From: Chlorops oryzae
Taxonomy: Eukaryota; Arthropoda; Insecta; Diptera; Chloropidae
NCBI GenBank assembly: GCA_020466095.1
Contig: CM035809.1
Coordinates: 20,128,430 to 20,192,429, forward strand
DNA: 64,000 nt
Direction: 5' to 3'
A program made the position numbers and the translations under genes. Below, piece by piece: positions 1 through 9,850 of this stretch; position 1 is the first letter of the stretch; each line of letters begins with the position of its first letter. Below the pieces are notes generated by a model that saw only the letters and a program-made list of their open reading frames with translations, was not told where the DNA came from and ran no database searches.

Positions 1-130
1 ACTGATTTGCTGACAAAATTTTCGCCTTCGAATATTGACCTTTCCTTTAAAGATCGCATTGTGATCATTCTTATTGCGTTTTACTTTTCTTTTGAACTAA
101 AGAAATTAAACTTTTATAATTTCACTAAGT

Positions 131-290
131 GCTGTTATACACGAGCGTCTCTTCACTCGCGTGTCGAGTTGGTAGGACAACGGGGTAGAGCTGCCCTTGC
201 ATGCCCGCTTACATCTGTACGCCGCCATTCTACAAACTCGACACGCGAGTGACGAAACACGCGTCAAAACACGCCCCCTGTATAATAGGT
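131..290. repeat. Short foldback element with perfect 17-bp inverted repeat
   Basis: A 17-base arm at 154-170 (CACTCGCGTGTCGAGTT) recurs as its exact reverse complement at 235-251, with a 64-base spacer of higher GC content than its surroundings. TTATACA-like and TGTATAA-like bases lie further out on the two sides, which suggests ends of a small non-autonomous DNA element near 131 and 290. The outer limits are uncertain and no clear target duplication is visible. The short open frame crossing it is not considered coding. Confidence 0.45.
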
Positions 291-699
291 CTAAATCTTA
301 TCTCTGTTCGATTTGAATTAGAACAGACGCTTTGATAGAAATTTAATAAGATTTTCCCAGCCAAGCCAAATATTGCTCGCGGGGCAATTCTCGAATTTCA
401 TGCAATAGAATAATGCTACAACAGTCGAAGATTAAAATTCCACTTGAACCGCCTGTCGGTCCATGTGTACATAAACTGTAGAGAAATAATTCGAACTATT
501 GATAAAGTAAGACCCAAAAATATCATACTTCTTAATTCTAAAATTTATTTGATTTAGGCTGTCAAAAAAATAATAATAATAATAGGACAGAAGTAGCAAG
601 GATGGCAGATTATAAGGTTACGACAATCACGAGTTCAAAATTTGATTCTTTTGCGCGTGTACCTGTGACGCAGCCTTAAAAGTATTCTGATTGGTTGAA
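281..699. other. AT-rich stretch, no gene seen
   Basis: No recognisable gene. The only structure noted is a short AAT run near 570-583 just before the hairpin-repeat block. Confidence 0.5.
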
Positions 700-1180
700 A
701 TTGAGTCCGTTCCCGTACTGCACGAAACTGGCCAAAACTGGCCAATGTTGCCCAATTTTCATACAGTTTTTAAAATATTTTAAATTTTTAAATTAGGCAG
801 TTTTGTGCAGTACGGAACAGATCTATTAGGTCTCACTAAGTCTGTTCCCATACTGCGTGAAACTGCCCAATGTTGCCCAATTTTCATACAGTTTTCAAAA
901 AAGGGCAGTTTTAGGTAGTTTTGTGCAGTACGGGTCTGCACAAATCTGTTCCCGTACTGCACGAAAATCCCCAATTTTTCAAAAAGCATTTAGAGTTTCA
1001 GTAGTGACAAATTTCCGGGCAACAAAACGTAAATTGGGCAATGTATCGTACTGCATAAAACTACTCAAAACTGCCCTTTTTGGAAAAACTGTTTGAAAAT
1101 TGAGCAAAATTGGGCAGTTTTAGCCAGTTTCGTCCAGTCCGTGAACAGAACTATTACACAGGGCAACAGAAAATCTGTTC
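700..1180. repeat. Array of hairpin repeat units (locus 1)
   Basis: About three degenerate units, each an inverted repeat. One arm reads roughly CTGTTCCCGTACTGCACGAA followed by ACTGCCCAA, and the other is its reverse complement ending GCAGTACGGGAACAG. The central loop carries TTTTCATACAGTTTT. The same unit is arrayed at 40340-40845, where the loop reads AAAACTGTATGAAAA, so the two arrays lie in opposite orientations. Short open frames across the block on both strands are by-products of the repeats. The structure resembles a palindromic or MITE-derived satellite; the family is not recognised. Confidence 0.7.
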
Positions 1181-1661
1181 CCTGAGATAGTTTTGCTGAA
1201 TTGTATGATGTTCTTAAAAAATAAAAAATGTCAAAAAAATTCCACCAGCTCAGAATTTCAAGAAAAACGCGTATAAAATTTTTAACACCATTTCCATTTT
1301 GGAACTCATTTTTCTCAAAAATGGATTAAACGATTTAACAATTTTTTAAAGTTTTATATTTTTAAAATTTCTTTCTTTAATGTGACATCAAAAATAACTT
1401 ACAAATCTTTAAATTAATGGTCTAAAATGCTGCTCAAAGTCAGAAAAATTTTAAAATTTATCTAAAATTTTCACATTTTTTTAAACTTTGAATGTACATA
1501 GCTCAGCCATTATTGAGTGGTTTATCGAGCTCGCTGTCTCAGATTGAAGGACAATCAATTCTGCAAATGTATGTCAAATCTCACAATCGTCGCTTGAACT
1601 CTTGCACAGATATAAGCAGATTTTTGAAACAACTCAATTTGGAAATTTTCATACATAACAT
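1181..1661. other. AT-rich stretch, no gene seen
   Basis: Low-complexity AT-rich DNA with runs of A and T. No open frame with recognisable product and no repeat unit could be supported. Confidence 0.5.
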
Positions 1662-1846
1662 AACTTAAAGCTAGTATTACACTGCTTGGCATTTGACCTA
1701 ATATTTGGAATAAAATATTTAACCTACACAATTTAAATATGAATTTTATCCAAATTTAAATTTAAAATATGCTTATGAATAGGGGGTTGATATTTTATTC
1801 CAAATATTTGGTCAAATGCCAAACAGTGTAATACTAGCTTTAAGTT
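1662..1846. mobile_element. MITE-like foldback element, 55-bp terminal inverted repeats
   Basis: The left arm (1662-1716, beginning AACTTAAAGCTAGTATTACA) and the right arm (1792-1846) are reverse complements with only about two mismatches over 55 bases. About 75 bases of AT-rich DNA separate them. Size (185 bp) and near-perfect long arms fit a non-autonomous DNA transposon (MITE). No coding capacity is present. A target-site duplication was not identified, so the superfamily is unknown. The close match between arms suggests a relatively recent insertion or hairpin-based maintenance. Confidence 0.75.
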
Positions 1847-2636
1847 TGAATAAAAAATTCACTTGTTTTTTTTTTTCAAAAAAAAAAAAAGAAAAAAGTT
1901 ACTAGTTAGATTTCAAATATTGGGCCAGGAAAAATAAATTGTTTATAAAGCCTGAAATCCATTATAAGTAGAGCTCGGATTTTGAATATTTTGTATTTTT
2001 TTGAATTATTTGAATTTATTGAATATTTTGAATTTTTTTGCATTTAAGTGTGAATTTTTTGAATATTTTAGTCACTGAAGTAGGCTTTTTTTTAAATTTG
2101 ACAATTGAAAATTTTAATAGGCATACTAAATCCAACTAATTTGGAATTTTTGACTTTGAATTTTTTGCATTTTTGTTTGAATTTTTTTTGAATATTTTGA
2201 ATTTTTAAATATTTTTTTTGAATTTTTTTATATTTTTTACATATTCAAATTCCGAGGCATAATTATAAGGTTTCTTATGTAGAAAAAATAGTAAAATAAG
2301 AGAATCTTGTAAAAGGCCTATTTAACGAAAAAAAATTTAATAACTTGAATTAAATGGAAAATTTCAAAAAAAAATATTTATAAAAATTTATGCAATTTTT
2401 ATAGCAGCACCAAAAAAAAAAAACCTCACAAGTGCTCAGATATAGGTAAAATCTGCGCATGTCATAATCATCATATTCTATCATTCTTGGGAAGTAGATT
2501 TTTGTTTTATTTCTAATATACATACTTAACAATTTGCGCTCACCTTCATTTATTTTTGTAAAAATTATTTACCTTGAAAAGAAATCATGCAGCTCTTTGC
2601 TTTTTGGTTTTTTTTTTTCCCTCTATTATTAAGACA
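1847..2636. other. Low-complexity AT-rich spacer
   Basis: Between 1975 and 2240 the sequence is a degenerate run of TTGAATTTTT-like words. The remainder is poly-A/poly-T-rich. No gene is recognisable. It lies just beyond the 3' end of the decarboxylase gene. Confidence 0.5.
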
Positions 2637-2642
2637 TTTATT
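2637..2642 (-). terminator. Candidate polyadenylation signal of SamDC
   Basis: AATAAA on the minus strand begins about seven bases after the TAG stop of the decarboxylase. If used, the 3' UTR would be only a few tens of bases long. Further T-rich sequence and other possible signals lie downstream, so longer 3' ends are possible. Confidence 0.4.
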
Positions 2643-2649
2643 TGAAATT

Positions 2650-3693
2650 CTAATCAACTTTAACATATTGTGCATATAACAAATTGTAAGCGGGAAATCG
2701 ACAATGTTTAATTTCTTTGCGATGCCAATTGTCGGCTTGTGTGAACTCCAGCTCCATTTCTTTAATGGTCGCCTTGGTCGCCGATAACTTATTGGAGAAA
2801 ATTGTAACTAAGAACTTTGTCGGCCTGAAGGTCTGGACGACACGATTTATAAGTTCCGTATAATTGTTAAGGGTGATATTACTTTCAAAGCTAACGTACG
2901 AGAATTCTTGTTGCGGTGTTATATGTATGGTCATATAGTCACCTTTATCACCAATTCCATTCATTGAGTAACCACAAGGTTCGAAAAGGAAATCATCAAC
3001 TTTCATTTTCGGCAATATCTTATCAATTCCAGCCTTCAATCTAGCCTCTATGGGAGTTTTGCAATTAGCATTCGAAAATATTGACATAATGCCCGGATCC
3101 AAGTCTTGCATTAATATCTCAATCGTTTGATCCGGTTCGAATGGTGGTCGTAATATTGCTTCGTCTGCATCAAGCGGAATGATTACAGCCTTACTGCCCA
3201 TTTTGCTGAACGTATACAAATACCAGCATTCGTCGTGCGTTGAGCCCAGACAATAAGAAGATCCATTCTTAAAGTACGAGTCCAAACATTCCACTTCCTC
3301 ATGGAATCCACGATGTGGGTATTTCTGTAATTCCGGGCGCATGAAATTCTTTCTCGAATAAAACAAATCACTAATCTCATCGTATCCAAGCCGTTCTGCA
3401 ATCTCCATCAATGGTTTCAAGCAATTGAGCAATGTTGTTGTCCCGCAAGTCTTCAGTATCCAGCGACGTTTCGATACAAACATGGAACTCTCGCTCAATA
3501 AATACGAATGGATACCGTCATATTGCATCGAACTGATTATTTCGCATTGAACGCATTGCAGAAGTTTCTCCCACGTGCTACGAGACACTCTCCTCAAGTC
3601 TGCCTCGGGCTTATCATTTCCTTCGAACCATATCTCGAGTAATTTTTCCGCTCCTTCAAAGAAATTCTCGTTATTTGTTCCGTTTTCGGTCAT
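2650..3693 (-). CDS. SamDC: S-adenosylmethionine decarboxylase proenzyme
   Basis: A single uninterrupted 347-residue frame, close to the usual eukaryotic length. The enzyme removes CO2 from S-adenosylmethionine to give the aminopropyl donor for spermidine and spermine synthesis in the cytosol. The family signature is complete. YLLSESSMFVSKRR spans residues 64-77, with Glu68-Ser69 as the expected self-cleavage site; Ser69 becomes the pyruvoyl cofactor of the alpha chain. KTCGTT carries the active-site Cys83. FEPCGYSMNG carries Ser243, and IHI carries His257, the residues that assist processing. Glu13 and Glu16 in FFEGAEKLLE match the conserved N-terminal pair. The start is the only ATG that leaves room for the N-terminal beta strand. 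No coding intron is visible. A tiny upstream ATG frame lies about 140 bases upstream (see findings). Confidence 0.95.
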   Translation of the reverse strand: MTENGTNNENFFEGAEKLLEIWFEGNDKPEADLRRVSRSTWEKLLQCVQCEIISSMQYDGIHSYLLSESSMFVSKRRWILKTCGTTTLLNCLKPLMEIAERLGYDEISDLFYSRKNFMRPELQKYPHRGFHEEVECLDSYFKNGSSYCLGSTHDECWYLYTFSKMGSKAVIIPLDADEAILRPPFEPDQTIEILMQDLDPGIMSIFSNANCKTPIEARLKAGIDKILPKMKVDDFLFEPCGYSMNGIGDKGDYMTIHITPQQEFSYVSFESNITLNNYTELINRVVQTFRPTKFLVTIFSNKLSATKATIKEMELEFTQADNWHRKEIKHCRFPAYNLLYAQYVKVD

Positions 3694-3849
3694 TTTCGGG
3701 GATATTTCTTTGAGGCAATTGCCACCAGCAGCGCGGTTTTTGGTTTTTTTTTTTACTTTTTAAAACAGTTCGACAGAATATTTAAGTACTTCGCGGGAGC
3801 CGGCTAGATAGCGAATAAAATAGCTTCTAACTTGATAACATTTTATATA

Positions 3850-5350
3850 TTGTTACATGAAAATAGGTTTGCGGAATTTTTGTCAAACTGCTGGTAGGAA
3901 TGTAAAATAGCGATGCCAAATGACGTCAGTCATGTCGATGCTCTGATTGGAAAATTCCTTCATTTGTGTACATTTTTAACAGGATATTTGATGGATTCAT
4001 ATTTGCCATCTGCTAATCATCATGAAACTTACCCACCCCTCTCTGCGTCTGTGCATTCCACCACAAATGACAGCTGTGCGATTACATTTGTGTACATGAG
4101 GCTATAAAGACTACTTTTTTCTTTTCGAATTTAATTCAGATGCTCGAAGACCCAATTATGGACAGTTCCTGATTTTTGATTTTTTTTTTCCGTAATGATG
4201 TGTCATCGGACATTCGAGTAATTCAAGTAATAAGATGATTTCGAATTTTGACTTTTTATTTCAATCGCTTTATTTTGTATATTTCTCTATAAGTATTTCG
4301 GCGAATTCGCTTCCGACTTCATCAGGATGATTCCTTATTCTGATTAGAATAATCAGTCTTTAGAGAACGTCTATTCGCGTAGTTTTGTTTTTTCTCAAAA
4401 TGAAAATTGTGGCATGTGATCTTCCTTAACCACAATTTTACTGATTACTAAAGCCACAGTTATAAATTTTATACTATTTTTAAGCGATGCCAGATGTTTC
4501 ATTCTAACATATCTTATTTAACAAATCCCGTAAATAGTCACACAGTCAGTCCAATGAAAAATGTTTCAAAAAAATCCCATTTGAATGTCTAAAATATCGA
4601 TAATTCCGTTTGAAGTTCTGTTACATCACTATTCAATCAATACAAGTGTAGCTGCTGTCAGCTGTATTTGACAATTCAAATGTAAACAAACGGAAAGCCG
4701 AAAGAATGTTAACAGTGCGTCTTCACGTGCGATAGTTCATATACCATCTGTCTAGAGCTGGAGAACTATCGATAGTTGTACTATCGGAAGATATATTTTA
4801 AAATTTAAACTAATTTGTCAATTGCAAGTGATTTCGATCAAGCATTTTTGAGCCGTTTAACTTTTAAATATCCACCATTTGAATGTTTTAAATTTAAAAA
4901 ATTAATGGTGGTCCTATAATAATTTAATAAAATACTGTGCATAAGTATCTCTCCTCATTTAATATGACGTGGTGATATGAAAGAAGCCGAATTTTAAAAC
5001 CTTTCTTACTCAATTCTCCATACTTTGTAGCCAGCACTGATGCTAATCAGTATTTTGGTGGCTTTTTTCCTGTGGATATTGAAAAAAAAAATCCCTTCAT
5101 TTCTGTTTTCTTTAGGAAAGTGATCAGTAAAAATCCCTTGTAAACATTGGAAGTGATTTTTGGTTAGAGGTAAAATCGAAAAAATCACTCAAAACGGAAA
5201 AACCCCATCGTTCTGACATCAGTGCATAGAATAAAATTTTGACTTGACGCCTATAATTCTCATTTGGTTTGTAAAATGGGACACTTAAGACTCGCAGAAT
5301 TTCTGAAGATTTTTCGAGACGTGATGAAGCAAGAACGTGCGTAAGTCATA
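3850..5350. other. Intergenic spacer, no gene seen
   Basis: About 1.5 kb of AT-rich DNA with short unsupported frames. It contains the presumed promoter region of the decarboxylase at its left end. No splice-linked coding potential or known repeat was recognised. Confidence 0.45.
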
Positions 5351-5351
5351 A

Positions 5352-5908
5352 TCATCATCACCATGACCGTCATCATCATCATAGCCGTCATCATCACCAA
5401 TATCATCATCACCATTATCATCACCAACATCACCATCATCATCATCACCATCATCACCATCATCACCATCAACAACATAAACACCATTTACACCATCTTC
5501 ACCATCGTCATCACTATCATCACCATCATCAACAACCTCACCAACCATCACCATCATCATCACCAACATTATCACCAACATCATCACCAATCATCACCAT
5601 CAACCATCACACATCATCACCATCATCAATCACCATCATCATCACCATCACCATCATACATCACACATCATCATCCATCATCATCACACATCATCATCAT
5701 CATCATCATCATCATCACCATCAACAACCATCAACACCATCATCACCATCATACCATCATCAACCATCATCACCATCATCATCACCACATCATCACCAAC
5801 ATCTCACCATCACATGATCTTCATCATAACCTCAAATCACCATCATCATCACCATCATCATCACTTCATCATCACCATCATCATCACCAACCTCACCATC
5901 GCATGGGA
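5352..5908. repeat. Long CAT/ATC trinucleotide microsatellite
   Basis: About 550 bases made almost entirely of CAT, CAC and CAA triplets on the plus strand (ATG, GTG and TTG on the other). It is imperfect, with many CAC and CAA interruptions and phase shifts. Long frames read through it on both strands (histidine-rich one way, methionine- or aspartate-rich the other) only because the unit is three bases long. They are not regarded as genes. Confidence 0.92.
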
Positions 5909-6149
5909 ATCTTCCTCTTACAGCCAGACCCACACATGCGCCCTCGAATAATTGTTTATCGTAAGCTGCGTGATGAGAAAGGCATAAAGCTTTCAAGTGT
6001 TCCACCACTGCCATCACTCGAATAAGATTTGAACACGGTAATAAAAGTGGCAAAATTTATGTGTTCCACACTATCACTCAATATAGATTTTTTGAACTTC
6101 GTACAATCAAGACCACAGACATACATTTTGTGTAACTCAAGGTAAAATA

Positions 6150-6224
6150 TAGTGCGCCAATATTATCGGAACGCTGGGTATATCAAAGTCAAGCTTGACC
6201 GAATTTTGCTTTCCTACTTGTTTA
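6150..6224 (+). repeat. Terminal fragment of a dispersed repeat family
   Basis: Bases from CGGAACGCTGGGTATATCAA to TTTCCTACTTGTTT match the right end of the longer copy at 46594-47036, with a few substitutions. Only the last 70 or so bases are present. It lies just past the 3' end of the aminotransferase gene. Family as described at 46594. Confidence 0.65.
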
Positions 6225-6294
6225 AAATAATTGTTTATTTCACACAGCCTCTTGAAACTAGCCAATCACATTCTGTATAAATTTACGTATATCA

Positions 6295-7822
6295 TTAAAG
6301 TTTCCAGTTCATCAGTAGCTTTTCGGCTTTCTCCAAGTTTTCCTGTTTCTTTATAAAGCAGAATCGAACATAGTTTTCACCAATATGACCATTTCCTTCA
6401 CTGTAGAACGCACTCGAAGGTATTCCCTCCAGACCAATGTTTTTGATCATCCATTTCGTGAATCTATAGTCCGCGTATTTATCCTTCTCCGAGCTCAAAT
6501 CGATTTTGTTTGCTGCAAGAAAAAAACAACATTTTTTTTTATTAATATCCTCTTTTTAATATGATGAAACCATGTAGTTACTAACCCAAATGACTCCAAT
6601 CGGCAAGCATAAAATATCCTCCCTCTGGCATAAGTGGATGCATTCCAGCTTGAGTAAGAAAATTCGCCATAAACTTACGTTTCACTTGCAGACCGCCTGA
6701 TAGCTTCCGAAAGAAACTCTCAGGCTTATTCAAAAGCTCAGTTTCCTGCTCGAAACAAACAGCGACAGCCTCTTGAAGTGGTCTCGGACATGCGCAAACA
6801 CAATTTTGATGTATGGAACGCATATTTTGAATTAAATTTGCAGGACCATAGGCCCAACCGATCTTCCAACCAGTAACAGAGAAAGTTTTTCCCGCCGAAC
6901 CGATCGTTATCGTACGTTCCCACATATCGGGCAGCGAGCACATCCGTATATGTTCATTTCCTTCATAGACAATCCATTCGTAGACCTCATCCGAAACGCA
7001 GAGAACATCCCATTTCTTACATAATGCCGCGATCTTTTCCAATTCATCACGTTTGAACACCTTTCCCAATGGATTGTGCGGTGTATTGATAATGATCATT
7101 TTGGTTTTCCTATTGAAAAGTTTCTCTAGCTCCTCATCAACCAGACAAAAATCACCAGATGATCCTCCAGTGATTTCGGTTTTTCGCTTCATTAAAAAGA
7201 GAAATTATTAGTTTTTTTTTTTGTTTTCAAACCTACGATCGTGGCTGAACTTACTCGTCTGAGTGGTATAAATTTAGGCACACCGCCGGCCATTTTCACC
7301 ATTGGTTCATAACAATCGAAAAATGGCTCAATTATAATCACTTCATCGCCTTTATCCACATGGCCCATTATGGCGGAGAAGAGAGCTTCATAGGCACCGA
7401 TCGTGATCAGAACTTCATCAAGAGGATCGATTGAACGATTAATAAGACTCGAATAGAGCTTCGAAATGGCTTGCACCAGACGCATGTGACCCTTCGGGGG
7501 AGAAGAGTTTTGGTTCTAATCAAAAAAATTTTGAATTTCATCATCGAAGGAACCTACAAACCCTCGTGTATATTGCTGTGCAAGTGGATCGTCGGACATA
7601 GCGGCTGCCTTTAGGGCATCTCTGAAATGATTTGGTGGTGCCTCATCGGGATATCCTTGGCCAAGATTCAACGGATGGTATTTCATTTCGAGATCGCTGA
7701 ACTCATTCCTATTGCAAGTTCATCTTTTTAAATAAAATTCACTCCAAATATTTATTAAATTCTACTCACCAAACGCTGTTCTGGCTACCCTGGACTCTTT
7801 CGGGGATTTTTGATTTTTCCAT
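6295..7822 (-). CDS. Kynurenine-type PLP aminotransferase, five coding exons
   Basis: Fold-type I PLP enzyme of the kynurenine--oxoglutarate / cysteine-S-conjugate beta-lyase (KYAT) type, moving amino groups between kynurenine or glutamine-like donors and 2-oxo acids. Exons on the minus strand: 7822-7770, 7708-7558, 7491-7255, 7186-6586 and 6512-6295. All junctions are GT-AG and the frame closes at 419 residues, close to the roughly 420 usual for the family. Cofactor and substrate residues fall where family members have them: NTPHNPLGK with Asn185, SDEVYE with Asp213, GSAGKTFSVTGWK with Schiff-base Lys247, and NYVRF with Arg397 for the substrate carboxylate. YTRGFGH spans the exon 2/3 junction. 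Introns are about 60-70 bases, as in flies. No mitochondrial presequence is visible from the chosen ATG; an extra upstream exon cannot be excluded. Substrate preference cannot be read from sequence. Confidence 0.92.
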
Positions 7823-7869
7823 TTTAAAGTTGCTCGCTTGCAGCTCGATATCTTAATGACGCTGCTGAA

Positions 7870-8690
7870 ATGCAATGCAATTTATCTTATATACCTACTT
7901 ATTGGAAAGTGGGCAACGTTTTCTTTTGATTAGATAAAAAAAAGATTTCCACTTTATTTACGGAGAGTTCTCACATAAGCCGAAATAGCACGTAACTCAA
8001 CAAATACGGAAATGATAACGCGAGTGATCGAGCAGAAGAGAGTCGTCGTCCTAATGATGGGCCTACCAAAAAAAAATTTCTTATCAGTGCTTGGAAAGTC
8101 GTTAATCTCATCGGATGTTTATTAGAGAATTTTTCTCATTTAGAGTGAATGAATCATCAAAATGACTATCGAATAAAAAAAAAAAGATTACGTAAAAAAG
8201 CAAAGTCTGAAAAATAAATGTGTCAAAAAAATGCCTAATTAATTAAATTTTTGAAAAGGAATTGAAAAAAAAAATAAATTTAAATAATTCAGTTCCACTT
8301 TGTCTCTCAAAATAATTTTTACCTTTTGCCTTCAGTTCACAGATTTTTATTTCCCGTTCCGATCGAGTCCAATGGACTTGCGATAATTGTGAGTGAGAGC
8401 TCCCGATCGCGTTGCTGATGTTCCAATCAATTACTCTTTTATGCCTTTTAATCAATGAGAAAAAATGTAAACAAAAAAATAAGCTTTTGAAGCATCATAA
8501 AAAAGCTTCTGCAGATAAGACGATTTTTCTTTAAGCATTTTCTCTCTGATTTTTCAACGTTCTCTTCGAATTCGTTCCTCTCGACCAGTAGCTGAAATTA
8601 CTATTAATAAGGGATTTTATAAATTAGAAATGCAAATGCATTATTGAGAGAAAGGCGAATGCAAAATCCATAAAAAACATGTAATAAAGC
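7870..8690. other. Intergenic spacer, no gene seen
   Basis: AT-rich spacer upstream of the aminotransferase, with several poly-A runs. Apart from presumed promoter sequence near its left edge, nothing recognisable was found. Confidence 0.45.
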
Positions 8691-8692
8691 TC

Positions 8693-9065
8693 CTTTGATA
8701 TCCCCGCGTCCCGACAAGATTGACCCACATATTTTGCCTTACAAAAGTCACACTAAATTAATGTTTGTGAGCGGAACACAATCAATTTTTCTCGTTTACC
8801 TTTCATTTATCTTGATCAACCAAAGTTTCGAATTTGAAGCTTCTACGCCTTTTACTTCGAAAGATACGAAAAATCTTCATTTGTGGGCGTGGCATCGCAC
8901 TTAGGATCGTTCTCAGGGCCAAAAATACCTGTGTGTAAAATTTCGACGTGACAAAGTCGTTTGGAAGGAGATCCGACCACAGATTCTTAGTTCTAGATGT
9001 TACAAGATCCTAACAAAACTAATATACCCTGCTTACACTTGGTATAACTGTATAACTGGGTATAA
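8693..9065 (-). repeat. Dispersed repeat family member (inverted copy)
   Basis: Read on the minus strand this follows the element at 46594-47036 nearly end to end: TATACCC, then GGGTAT-TTAGTTTTG, GGATCTTGTAAC, a CCACGCCCAC block, GTGAGCGGAACACA read from the other strand, and an end at ATATCAAAG. The last 30 or so bases of the longer copy are missing. A frame of about 60 codons on the plus strand (ending near 8904) resembles the corresponding frame of the other copy. Probably a non-autonomous mobile element. Confidence 0.7.
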
Positions 9066-9731
9066 AAGTAGCATTAAATAGCTAAAAATGGCGGCAAATA
9101 GCTTATAATGTTCTTCGTCTTCGGCTTTTCGTCTCAAATTGAGACATGAGCGTAAGCGATACTTGTCATGTGAGAGCCCGAAAGATTTTTGGTGGCACGA
9201 TCTCAGGATTGAATTAGAGATTAGACTAGCTACAAAAAAAAAAAAAATAATAATAAAAAAAAATTAAAAATGGCATTGCTGAAGCATATTCTTTAAAACC
9301 AATTCGGGGTCGAAAATTTTGAATTTTTTTAATAGTACAATTGGCTTTTTAAAGATTTTTTTCCAAATTTTGAAATTTTATATGAAGATGGGTAATAGCG
9401 TTGAAGTTCTCGCCTCGGAAAAAGTTGGTAATTCAGAGGCAGTAAAAGCTTTTAACGCTGCTTTAAAATGGCTGAAGATCAAGAATTTGATTGCAGGAAG
9501 TTATGTTTCTCTGTCGACTTAGAGACCTTATTATAAATATTTTTGTTTTATGCTTTAATTTAAAAGTTTTGTTTTATCCGCAAAGGGGTTTGTTGTTGTC
9601 TCTCCGGATTAAGGAACCCTCACTGTATATGGAAAATTTGACTTTACAGACGTTAGTTGAGAATGAAACGACTATGGCGTATAGAAAATTTATTTTAAAT
9701 ATCACCATTTTGAAGCTGCGCTGGCAAGGGA

Positions 9732-9850
9732 GTTTTTCAAAAAACTGATTACAACTAGTCTAGTTTGGGACTAGTTACAAACTGGTCTAGTTTGGGACTA
9801 GTTACAAACTGGTCCAAAAAAGACTAGTTGTAATCAGTATTTTGAAAAAG
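9732..9850. repeat. Foldback with internal CTAGT-rich direct repeats
   Basis: CTGATTACAACTAGTCT near 9745-9761 is matched by its reverse complement at 9821-9837, extended by A/T-rich flanks that also pair (TTTTTCAAAA and TTTTGAAAAA). Between the arms the word ACTGGTCTAGTTTGGGACTA and its partial copies are repeated. The whole could fold into a cruciform. No coding potential and no recognised family. Confidence 0.65.

Noticed and set aside
5285..6053. Long histidine-rich or aspartate/methionine-rich open frames on both strands
   Set aside because: They are products of a triplet microsatellite that leaves all frames open; there is no flanking coding signal.
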